From Paenibacillus humicola (GTDB lineage: Bacteria > Bacillota > Bacilli > Paenibacillales > Paenibacillaceae): DNA of 64,000 nt. The stretch covers positions 4,986,501 to 5,050,500 of the forward strand of contig NZ_JAQGPL010000001.1 of the NCBI RefSeq assembly GCF_028826105.1, read 5' to 3'. Position 1 is the stretch's first letter, and every line of letters starts with the position of its first letter. The position numbers and the translations under genes are program-made. Shown in pieces: positions 25,982 to 33,068 of the stretch. Below the pieces are notes generated by a model, which searched no databases, was not told the DNA's origin, and saw nothing but the letters and a program-made list of their open reading frames with translations.

Positions 25982-26737
25982 ATGAACCCCCTACGCAGAC
26001 ATGAACAAATCATGGAAATGCTGCTTGCGCAAAAGGAAATCAGCGTCGGCGAGCTGAGCGAGCGGCTGCAGGTCACGGGCAAAACGGTCCGCGAGGATCT
26101 GGCCAAGCTCGAAGCGAAAGGACTGCTCGTCCGCGTGCACGGCGGAGCGGTGCTCGCCCAGATCGACCAGCTCGGCCTTCTGCCCGGCAGGGAGCCGAAC
26201 GTGAAGCACGCCGCCGAGAAGGCGGAGATCGGCGAGCGGGCGCTGCGCTATATCGAGCCGGGCGACATCATCGCGCTCGACGGCGGCAGCACGACGCTGG
26301 AGATTGCGCGGCGGCTCGACAACCGCCCGCTCACGGTCGTGACAAACGACCTGCACATCATCGCCGAGCTTGTGCGCAAGGACGAGATCCGGCTCGTCGT
26401 GCCGGGCGGCACGCGTATCCGCAACATGCTGGCCGGGCCGGAAGCCGCCGCGTTCGTGAAAGGCTTGAATATCCGCAAGGCGTTCCTGTCCGCGACCGGC
26501 GTTCATCCGGAATACGGATTTACGATTTATACGGGCGATCTCATCGCTTTCAAGCGGGCGCTGATCGAAACGAGCGGCACGGTATACGCCGTCGCCGACC
26601 ATTATAAATTCGGACAGTGCGCGCTGCGCACCTTCGCGGCGGTTACGGAAGTATCGAAGCTGATCACCGACGGCGGACTGCCGCCCGAAACGGCGGAGCG
26701 GTTCCGCAAGGCGGGGGTAGAGGTTGAATATGAATAG
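25982..26737 (+). CDS. DeoR family transcription regulator
   Basis: The 251-residue protein has an N-terminal DeoR helix-turn-helix (RRHEQIMEMLLAQKEISVGELSERL, then KTVREDLAKLEAKGLLVRVHGGAV) and a C-terminal sugar-phosphate sensor fold (DGGSTTLEIARRL; VTNDLHII; AVADHYKFGQCALRTFA). ATG 25982 is preferred to GTG 25976 for spacing from GGAAGAG. Placed between kduI and kduD, it most likely represses this operon and is released by a ketodeoxy-sugar intermediate; the direct repeats ahead of kduI are the candidate site. Confidence 0.9.
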   Translation: MNPLRRHEQIMEMLLAQKEISVGELSERLQVTGKTVREDLAKLEAKGLLVRVHGGAVLAQIDQLGLLPGREPNVKHAAEKAEIGERALRYIEPGDIIALDGGSTTLEIARRLDNRPLTVVTNDLHIIAELVRKDEIRLVVPGGTRIRNMLAGPEAAAFVKGLNIRKAFLSATGVHPEYGFTIYTGDLIAFKRALIETSGTVYAVADHYKFGQCALRTFAAVTEVSKLITDGGLPPETAERFRKAGVEVEYE

Positions 26738-26751
26738 GGAGGCTTCCCGCT

Positions 26752-27504
26752 ATGAATTTGTTTGACTTATCCGGCAAAACGGCGCTGGTCACCGGCGCGT
26801 CCGGCGGCCTGGGCCGGGCGATGGCCGTCGGCTTTGCCGAAGCCGGCGCCAATGTTGTCGCCGTGGCGTCCTCCGAAAGCGCCGAAACGGTCGAAGCCAT
26901 CCGTGCCAAAGGCGGACGCGCGGAGCTGATCGCGGCCGACCTGCGGAACGAGGATGTGCTGGAGGACGTCGTGGAGAACGCGGCGGGCTTTTTCGGCGGC
27001 ATCGACATTCTCGTCAACAATGCGGGCATTATCCGCCGCACGCCGGCTGCGAATCACAGCCGCGAGGATTGGCACGAGGTGATCGGGCTGAATCTGAACG
27101 CGGTCTTTTTCCTGTGCCAGCTGGCCGGACAGCGCATGCTTGACCGGGGCAGCGGCAAAATCATCAACATCGCGTCGATGCTTTCGTTTCAAGGCGGCAT
27201 CAACGTGCCCGGCTATACGGCGAGCAAGCACGGTGTAACCGGCATTACGAAAGCGCTTGCGAACGAATGGGCCGGCCGCGGCATTCAGGTGAACGCCATC
27301 GCTCCGGGCTACATGAAGACGAACAACACGGCGCCGATCCTCGCGGACGAGAACCGTTACCGGTCGATCACCGAACGCATTCCCGCCGGACGATGGGGAA
27401 CGCCGGAGGATTTGGTCGGTCCGGCCATTTTCCTCGCTTCCTCCGCATCGGATTATATGAACGGCCACGTCCTGTGCGTGGACGGCGGCTGGATGGCCCG
27501 ATAA
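26752..27504 (+). CDS. kduD: 2-dehydro-3-deoxy-D-gluconate 5-dehydrogenase (SDR)
   Basis: Short-chain dehydrogenase reducing 2,5-diketo-3-deoxygluconate to 2-keto-3-deoxygluconate with NAD(P)H. The 250-residue protein shows the cofactor motif TGASGGLG, NNAG, catalytic Ser in NIASMLSFQGG and Y/K in YTASKHG, and the C-terminal YMNGHVLCVDGGWMAR typical of KduD. It lies 14 bases after the DeoR gene and completes the pathway begun by KduI. Confidence 0.93.
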   Translation: MNLFDLSGKTALVTGASGGLGRAMAVGFAEAGANVVAVASSESAETVEAIRAKGGRAELIAADLRNEDVLEDVVENAAGFFGGIDILVNNAGIIRRTPAANHSREDWHEVIGLNLNAVFFLCQLAGQRMLDRGSGKIINIASMLSFQGGINVPGYTASKHGVTGITKALANEWAGRGIQVNAIAPGYMKTNNTAPILADENRYRSITERIPAGRWGTPEDLVGPAIFLASSASDYMNGHVLCVDGGWMAR

Positions 27505-27539
27505 TCCCGGATCCACGGAACCAAGAAAGGACGATGTAT

Positions 27540-28379
27540 ATGGGAATCGGCACGCTGGCGCACACCGTCGGCAGACTGCCGCTTGAGGAGCTGACCGAAC
27601 GGCTGAAAGGCAGCGGCATCGACTTCGTCCAGCTCGCGCTGTCCAAGGCGATCGCCGACATCGATACCGGTCCCGGCAGGCTGAGCCCGGGGCTGGCGAA
27701 TGCGATTGCCGAACGTTTTGCGCGCGCGGGCATTCGTATCGGCGTCCTCGGCTGCTATATCAACCCGGTTCATCCGGACCCGGAGCGGCGCCGGCTGGAA
27801 ATCGCGCGCTTCAAGGAGCATCTCCGCTTCGCGCGCGATTTCGGCGCCCCGATCGTCGCCACGGAGACCGGCGATCTGCGGACATTCGCCGGGGCGGACC
27901 CTGAGCGGTACGAGGAGCTCGGCTGGGAAGCGCTGCGAAGGTCGGCCGAGGAGCTTGCCGAGGAAGCCGAGAAACGCGGCGTGTTCGTCGGCATCGAGCC
28001 GGCCGCCCCGCATACGCTTTCGACGCCGGACAAGGCGGCCCGTCTGCTGACGGAGGTGCCGTCGCCGAATGTCGGCATCGTGCTCGACCCGGTCAATCTC
28101 CTGTCGCCGGACAATTTCGGCGAGCAGGACGCCGTCGTCAACCGCGCCTTCGAGCTGCTCGGCGACCGCATTGTGCTCGCCCACTTGAAGGATGCGCAGC
28201 CCGGCGGGGACGGGCGGCTGCTGCAGGTTCCGGCCGGCGGCGGCGCGTTCCGGACGGAACGGTTTCTGCGCAAGCTGCAGGCGCATAAACCGCTCGTCGA
28301 CATCTCGCTCGAATGCCTGACCGGCGAGACGATCGGGCCGGCGGTACAGCGCGTGAAGGCGATGACCGCCGCACTGTAA
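27540..28379 (+). CDS. Sugar isomerase/epimerase-like TIM-barrel protein
   Basis: The 279-residue product belongs to the xylose-isomerase-like TIM-barrel (AP endonuclease 2) family: GIGTLAHTVG, IRIGVLGCYINPVHPD, VATETGDL, FVGIEPAAPHT, IVLDPVNLL, IVLAHLKDAQP, with the Glu/Asp/His positions that normally bind a metal. Two ATGs are possible (27534 and 27540); AAAGGA is better spaced for 27540. It is last in the kdu operon and ends at a terminator, so it probably acts on a uronate or deoxy-sugar intermediate, but the substrate cannot be named. Confidence 0.82.
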   Translation: MGIGTLAHTVGRLPLEELTERLKGSGIDFVQLALSKAIADIDTGPGRLSPGLANAIAERFARAGIRIGVLGCYINPVHPDPERRRLEIARFKEHLRFARDFGAPIVATETGDLRTFAGADPERYEELGWEALRRSAEELAEEAEKRGVFVGIEPAAPHTLSTPDKAARLLTEVPSPNVGIVLDPVNLLSPDNFGEQDAVVNRAFELLGDRIVLAHLKDAQPGGDGRLLQVPAGGGAFRTERFLRKLQAHKPLVDISLECLTGETIGPAVQRVKAMTAAL

Positions 28380-28388
28380 CGGCAAAAG

Positions 28389-28418
28389 CGCGGCGGGATC
28401 GCATGCCCGCCGCGTTTT
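28389..28418 (+). terminator. Terminator of the kdu operon
   Basis: CGCGGCGGG pairs perfectly with CCCGCCGCG over an 8-base loop, followed by TTTTG, about 10 bases after the last stop codon of the operon. Confidence 0.9.
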
Positions 28419-28579
28419 GTATTGGCCGCGGCTGCGGGCCGCAAGCCGCCTGCGCGCGCCGCATGGCTTCGGCTTCGCCGCCGTGCCTGTGCGGCGCTCA
28501 GCCGCCGCCCGGCCGCGGATGCGCTGAGCCGCCGCGTGCCCGGCGCCCGGCCCGCGCAGCTTTGCGCCGGACCGGGCCG

Positions 28580-29473
28580 TTAACGCCGAAAGCCGGCGTC
28601 GGACTGCGCCGCTGCCGGCTTCAGCAGCTCCGCCGCGGCGGCGATCGCCGTGCCGAGCCAGACGGCCAGCATCACGCCGGCGGCGACCGGCAGCGCCGTC
28701 CATTCGAATACGGTATGCCCGAGCGCGGTTTGCACGAACAGCAGCGCCATGGCAGCCATCCAGGCGATGCCGCCGATGTGGAGGCGCAGCCGCGCCGTTT
28801 TGACTCCGGTCAATGCCCTTTCCGGCAGCCACCCGAGCAGCGGGAGCGCCTGAAGCGCATGGAAGCTGAGCCCGTGAAGCACGATCAGGTTGCCGGACAT
28901 CCCCGTATACCGGCTCTGCATGATAATCATCCACGTTCCGGCCGCGAAAGCAAACAGCAGCGAAAGAAACGCATACCGGATACCGAGTGCGACGAGCGGG
29001 CGCTCATGCGGCTGTCTCGGGCGAAAATAAGCCGCGGCCAGCAGCAGCGTGACAACCACAATCAGTATCGCTTCCAGACCGAACAAGCCGCCCGCGATGG
29101 AATCGCCGACCGTTCCAACCTTCGTGAACCGCGGATTGATGCCGCGAAAATGCTGGATCGTCTCCACCGCATAACCGTACAGGAGCGAAGCGGCATAGAA
29201 TAGGCGGAACCTTTTCCGTGCGCGGGGGCTGAGGGAAGCCAGCGGCAGAATCGCCGCGATCGAAATCGCGAATATCCCAATCGCCGCATCGAACGAGAAG
29301 GCTCTGCTTACGTCGCCTTCCGGCAATACAACCGCACCGTAACGCAGCACGTAGACGCCGGCAAACGCAGCCAGCGCAAAGCCGAGCAGACCGATAAGGA
29401 CCAGCCATTTTTCCCCTTCGAACAGTTTCATTTTCCGATTGGACGCCGCAGCGCCGTTGTTCTCCATAGCCAT
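28580..29473 (-). CDS. Polytopic membrane protein of unknown function
   Basis: I do not recognise a named family. The roughly 297-residue product has about eight hydrophobic segments (for example VLIGLLGFALAAFAGVYVL, IGIFAISIAAILPLASL, AILIVVVTLLLAAAYF, GGIAWMAAMALLFVQ). A conserved-looking polar stretch, ETIQHFRGINPRFT, sits between early helices. ATG 29473 is favoured; TTG 29479 is an alternative nearer AAGGAAGGGG. It lies downstream of a TetR gene and carries a near copy of the TetR operator in front of it, so it is probably the repressed target. Confidence 0.75.
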   Translation of the reverse strand: MAMENNGAAASNRKMKLFEGEKWLVLIGLLGFALAAFAGVYVLRYGAVVLPEGDVSRAFSFDAAIGIFAISIAAILPLASLSPRARKRFRLFYAASLLYGYAVETIQHFRGINPRFTKVGTVGDSIAGGLFGLEAILIVVVTLLLAAAYFRPRQPHERPLVALGIRYAFLSLLFAFAAGTWMIIMQSRYTGMSGNLIVLHGLSFHALQALPLLGWLPERALTGVKTARLRLHIGGIAWMAAMALLFVQTALGHTVFEWTALPVAAGVMLAVWLGTAIAAAAELLKPAAAQSDAGFRR

Positions 29474-29498
29474 GAACAATCATCCCCTTCCTTTTCTA

Positions 29499-29519
29499 TT
29501 ATTGATTGATAAATAAATA
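29499..29519 (-). promoter_or_regulatory. Putative TetR operator ahead of the membrane protein gene
   Basis: The stretch TATTGATTGATAAATAAA differs at only one position from the core TATTGATTAATAAATAAA of the larger palindrome upstream of tetR. It includes the local dyad TTAT-tgattg-ATAA and lies about 26 bases upstream of the gene start. Confidence 0.6.
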
Positions 29520-29598
29520 CCTGTCCCGATAAAAGGACAGCCTTTACTGTCCTCCTTCGATCCGATATGTTTATCGCTTCCCGCACTTCAGATGCCCG

Positions 29599-30126
29599 TC
29601 ACTCCGGCTGCGCGGCTTTGTGATTGCACCAAAGGAGCCGCGGCAGCTCCAGCACCTCCGACTGCGCAATCAGGAGACCGGTCCCCATAAATTGACTGGC
29701 CGCCTCTCTCACGTTCGGCACTCGGGCCTGTTCGAATTTAGCGACGACCTCATCGTAAATCATGCCGAATTTTTCCCGGACGACCGCGCGGATTCCCGGC
29801 TCGGCGATCGTGTACGCCTGCATCAGCAGCAAAATCTCGTCGCGATGGGTACTCATAATTTGCAAAAACGCATTCCCCATCGTATCCATCAGCCGGTCCG
29901 CCGGCGCTTCGATGCGGTTGAAGATTTCGCAGATTCGTCCTGCCGCCCGGGTTACGACCGCGTTAAACAGCTCTTCTTTATTTCGGAAAAAATGAAACAC
30001 GTACGGCTGCGTCACACCTGCACCGGCGGCCACCATTGCCGTTGTCGCCTTGTAATATCCCTTTTCCGCGAAAATCCCCACGGCGTTGTCAATGATCAGT
30101 TCTTTCCGGTCTTCGCGGACAACCAT
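29599..30126 (-). CDS. TetR family repressor
   Basis: The 175-residue protein has the TetR N-terminal domain (IIDNAVGIFAEKGYYKATTAMVAAGAGVTQPYVFHFFRNKEELF) and a short helical ligand domain. Its start is 10 bases from a long perfect palindrome, consistent with autoregulation, and the downstream membrane protein gene carries a matching site. The pair resembles repressor-transporter modules for hydrophobic compounds, although the membrane protein is not a recognised efflux family. Confidence 0.88.
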   Translation of the reverse strand: MVVREDRKELIIDNAVGIFAEKGYYKATTAMVAAGAGVTQPYVFHFFRNKEELFNAVVTRAAGRICEIFNRIEAPADRLMDTMGNAFLQIMSTHRDEILLLMQAYTIAEPGIRAVVREKFGMIYDEVVAKFEQARVPNVREAASQFMGTGLLIAQSEVLELPRLLWCNHKAAQPE

Positions 30127-30136
30127 CGTCGTCCTC

Positions 30137-30174
30137 CTTATATTTTATTTATTGATTAATAAATAAAATATAAG
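30137..30174 (-). promoter_or_regulatory. Long AT-rich palindromic operator of tetR
   Basis: CTTATATTTTATTTATT (30137-30153) and AATAAATAAAATATAAG (30158-30174) are perfect 17-bp inverted arms around GATT. The palindrome includes the beginning of the gene's ribosome binding region and probably the promoter. Its core recurs near 29500. Confidence 0.75.
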
Positions 30175-30336
30175 GGAATAAATGGCGACCGTCAAGCGGA
30201 AAATTGTTGTCTGCTTCCTGCTCCATTTGACAATTAAAAGGATTCGGAATGCTCTGGCATCCTCTCGACACGTCCATTATCCAGGCCGAATCCTGCAGGA
30301 AGTGGAGTTGAGTCCGTACTTTTCCGGATGTAGCGG

Positions 30337-30684
30337 TCAGCGGGACATTTTTTCCAGGATAAGGTCTCTGGTTTCCTCCGGGTTCTCCGTCTGGAACACG
30401 ACCTTGCCAAATTTATGATCCGTTAATTCCAGAACGATGACATGGTTATGATTCTCATAGGAAATGAAGCACCAACGATCGCCGATCAGGAAGCGTCCCT
30501 CTCGTATGTCCGCAATCGAGGCACCGATCCTGAATTTCAGCATGGACACTTGAAAATCCTCGACAGTCACACTCCGGATCGACGAATAAGGCACTTCGAT
30601 CTCCTTTTTCAAAGCAGCGGCGACAGTCAGTCCAGTGAGATGAAGAATGAGCTTTTCTTCAGTAAGTTCAATCGACCGCGACAT
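30337..30684 (-). CDS. Small protein, possible bacterial PH-like fold
   Basis: The 115-residue product has no signal peptide or membrane helix. Its pattern of short beta strands (IELTEEKLILHLTG; VPYSSIRSVTVEDF; GRFLIGDRWCFISYENHNHVIVLELT; KVVFQTENPEETRDLILEKM) with a closing helix resembles bacterial pleckstrin-homology-like domains. AAAGGAGG lies ahead of the ATG. It stands alone between the TetR region and the DUF2269 gene; function unknown. Confidence 0.7.
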   Translation of the reverse strand: MSRSIELTEEKLILHLTGLTVAAALKKEIEVPYSSIRSVTVEDFQVSMLKFRIGASIADIREGRFLIGDRWCFISYENHNHVIVLELTDHKFGKVVFQTENPEETRDLILEKMSR

Positions 30685-30913
30685 CTTTGCAGCCTCCTTT
30701 CATGATGTCAATAAGACGTACAGCCCCTCCGTTTTGTTCATACCGCCCGGAAATAAAATGAAGAAGCCGCAAATCGGCATGCCCCGATCGATATTAAATC
30801 AAGCGTCTGTTTGACCCCATGAGGCGATCGCGTCAGAGGAAAGAGAATGTGCTTGTGCATCCCGGCTATGAACAGATGGGCAAATGCTCCCGATCGGGCA
30901 GGGCGTCCGGCCT

Positions 30914-31375
30914 TTAAAATGGTTTCATCACCATAAATACGACGATGATCATCATCATCAGCTGTGCCGCCGATTCAAGCGGCGCGATTTTTTTCATAGC
31001 TTGCGCGAACTCGGCGGGTACTTCATCCCCCTGCCCTTGACTTTCAGATACGATCCGCGCGATCTTATTGATGCGGGGTTCGATGCATGCGTCAATGACG
31101 ACAACCATGAGCAGCGATAAAAGAATGGATAGATTCAGCCACAGCTGGGTTAACCCCATCTTCGCTATGATCATGAGCCAAACCCCGGTGATAATCAGCA
31201 CGGCTCCGCCAATTTTCGGCACCCAGGCAAGCTTGGCCGTGATGTCCAAAGCAAAGCGCGCCTGGACGGCGGTTTTGGCGGATCTTCGGATGACGGGCGC
31301 CACAAAAGCAGGCCCGATTACGGTTATCGCCGCAAAAAGATGAAAAACGAGCAGCCAGCCAAATGAACCGACCAT
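30914..31375 (-). CDS. DUF2269-like integral membrane protein
   Basis: The 153-residue protein has four hydrophobic helices (LLVFHLFAAITVIGPAF; IGGAVLIITGVWLMIIA; LWLNLSILLSLLMVVVI; AAQLMMMIIVVFMVM) and resembles predicted membrane proteins of the DUF2269 group. ATG 31375 is used because GAGGAGGGAG precedes it; the longer frame overlaps the upstream gene. It starts 13 bases after the NmrA-like gene and should be cotranscribed with it. Function unknown. Confidence 0.75.
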   Translation of the reverse strand: MVGSFGWLLVFHLFAAITVIGPAFVAPVIRRSAKTAVQARFALDITAKLAWVPKIGGAVLIITGVWLMIIAKMGLTQLWLNLSILLSLLMVVVIDACIEPRINKIARIVSESQGQGDEVPAEFAQAMKKIAPLESAAQLMMMIIVVFMVMKPF

Positions 31376-31388
31376 TTCTTCTCCCTCC

Positions 31389-32117
31389 TCAGCGCAGCGG
31401 CAATTCGCTCCGGTAGGCAAGGCCGACTCTTTTCCCTTTAAACGGCCCTCCGGTCTCGATATGATTTAACATCCAATTCGCCACATCATCGTAAGTGACA
31501 TCCAGCTCCTGAAACCGGCTGAATAAGTGACCGGCTATTTCAGCCTCGGAAAATTCCCGTATCGTCTCCGGAATGGGCACCGGCAAAATTTCCGTTGTCA
31601 CATGCAGCCGAACCGGCGCCGATTGCCCGATCGAATCAAGCATGGTTCCCGGACACATCACAGACCAATCGAGCCGAGTCCGCTGCAGCCGTTCGAAATT
31701 TTTGTTATGCGTTTTATACATGGGCGGGAAACCGGGCAAATGGTTGCCGATGAGATCGGTATAAGGAATATCCAGCAGGCCGGCGCCTCCCATTAACCAA
31801 ACCCGCCCCGCAAAGCTTGGCTGGTTCTCGCACTGGCTTACAATATTGTCGACGATACGGACGAATTCTTCTCCCTGGCCCGCGTTGCCGGCTGCAATAA
31901 CGGCGGCGTCTTGATTCGAAAGCGCCTCACATACGCTTGCCGGATCCAGGATGTCCCGAACGATCACCTTCACCTGCCGCATCGTATGCTCGCCTTGCTG
32001 CTCGTACAGCTTCTCGGGGCTGCGAACGAATGCCGTCATTTCGTGTCCCATTTTAACGCCCTGCGCCAGCACTCTTCGTCCTGTATTTCCCGTTGCTCCG
32101 AAAACGATGATTTTCAT
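31389..32117 (-). CDS. NmrA-like NAD(P)-binding protein (atypical SDR)
   Basis: The 242-residue protein begins with the Rossmann motif MKIIVFGATGNTGRRVLAQG and FVRSPEKL, typical of NmrA/ytfG-type atypical dehydrogenases that bind NAD(P)H and often reduce quinones or act as redox sensors. No YxxxK catalytic pair is evident. It is divergent from an HxlR regulator with overlapping promoters, a common arrangement for electrophile- or quinone-responsive genes. Confidence 0.87.
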   Translation of the reverse strand: MKIIVFGATGNTGRRVLAQGVKMGHEMTAFVRSPEKLYEQQGEHTMRQVKVIVRDILDPASVCEALSNQDAAVIAAGNAGQGEEFVRIVDNIVSQCENQPSFAGRVWLMGGAGLLDIPYTDLIGNHLPGFPPMYKTHNKNFERLQRTRLDWSVMCPGTMLDSIGQSAPVRLHVTTEILPVPIPETIREFSEAEIAGHLFSRFQELDVTYDDVANWMLNHIETGGPFKGKRVGLAYRSELPLR

Positions 32118-32172
32118 CGTCCTTTTCCCTCTTTCTACGTATGCTCAAAATTTCCATCCCTGGATTGACTTA

Positions 32173-32239
32173 AGCATAGCATCGCTCTAAAATCTTGATA
32201 AGAACCCACTATTTTGTAGGGTACTTACTTGAAAGTAAG
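32173..32239. promoter_or_regulatory. Divergent promoters and HxlR operator candidate
   Basis: For the minus-strand NmrA gene, TTATCA (32196-32201) and TATGCT (32173-32178) are 17 apart. For hxlR, TTGATA (32195-32200) could serve as -35, overlapping the other. The inverted repeat CTTACTT-ga-AAGTAAG (32224-32239) lies between the hxlR promoter and its start codon and is the likely binding site of the regulator. Confidence 0.55.
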
Positions 32240-32257
32240 CCTTGAGCGGGGAGGGAT

Positions 32258-32635
32258 ATGTTGTTGATCCGTGCAGAGATTGAGGAACGGAAATGCCCGA
32301 TCGAGACGGTGATTCAAATTTTAGGCGGGAAATGGAAGCCATTAATCATCTGGCATTTGCTCGACTCCGCCAAAAGGTTCAGCGAACTGGAGAAGCGGAT
32401 TCCCGAGGTAACGCAGAAGATGCTGTCGCAGCATCTTCGGGAGCTGGAGAACGACAGGCTGGTAACACGAACGATTTATCCTTCGGTCCCTCCAAAAGTG
32501 GAATACGAGCTGAACGAATATGGCCGGACGCTGGTCCCGGTGTTGGAAGTCATGTGCCAATGGGGTGAAAATCATAACGGGGCGGGCTTAAAGCCGGCTG
32601 CCCAGCAGCCCGCAAGTCCGCTGTCTGTTCCTTAA
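32258..32635 (+). CDS. HxlR family regulator
   Basis: The 125-residue winged-helix protein shows the full HxlR pattern: CPIETVIQILGGKWKPLIIWHLL, RFSELEKRIPEVTQKMLSQHLRELENDRLVTR, then PPKVEYELNEYGRTLVPVL. C13 is at the position of the redox-sensing cysteine in YodB/HypR-type members. The ribosome binding site GGGGAGGG is very close to ATG 32258; TTG 32264 would be better spaced. It probably represses the divergent NmrA-DUF2269 operon. Confidence 0.88.
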   Translation: MLLIRAEIEERKCPIETVIQILGGKWKPLIIWHLLDSAKRFSELEKRIPEVTQKMLSQHLRELENDRLVTRTIYPSVPPKVEYELNEYGRTLVPVLEVMCQWGENHNGAGLKPAAQQPASPLSVP

Positions 32636-33068
32636 CATACAAAGCCGGCTGCTGCGGCAGTCCGTTTCAATTCTCTTTCTCGTTTCCCGATACACTCCGA
32701 ATCGAATCCTTCAAACACGCCTGTCGCCGCACATGCCAATGACCCCGGCAAGCATTCCTGCCGAGGTCAAAGGGCATGCGGTGCAAGCCGTATAGGCTTA
32801 CCGCCCCGCGAAGTCCGATATTACATGCAATGATGCCTTAAATTTTCGTGTCTTCGAAGTGCCTGCCGCCGCACATATTGCCGCGAGGTATCGTCCTCAA
32901 AACCTGCTGCCGCATTTGCTCGCCGCGAGGCATCTTCTTCAAAAACCTGCTGTCGCATTTGCTCGCCGCGAGGCATCTTCTTCAAAGCCTGCCGCCGCAT
33001 TTGCACGACGTAAGCCGGGCGCACCGCCCCCCGCTCACGCAGGCTTGCCGCACCGGCGGCCGCTGCGA
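32636..33068. other. Gene-free spacer with long imperfect palindrome and tandem repeats
   Basis: No gene is supported here. A 55-base imperfect hairpin occupies 32727-32781: CCGC/GCGG, ATGCC/GGCAT, TGACC/GGTCA and CGGCA/TGCCG pair in order, without a following T-run. The second half of the spacer is a tandem repeat tract. Confidence 0.6.
32862..33006. repeat. Tandem repeat of about 42 bp, 3.5 copies
   Basis: Copies start with CCTGC at 32862, 32903, 32946 and 32988 (periods 41, 43, 42). The two middle copies share GCATTTGCTCGCCGCGAGG. The tract lies just downstream of the GH42 gene's stop. The period equals that of the repeat at 23417, though the sequence is mostly different. Confidence 0.75.

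Noticed and set aside
23417..33006. CRISPR arrays at the two repeat tracts
   Set aside because: Units are contiguous or nearly so, without unique spacers of constant length, and there are no cas genes.
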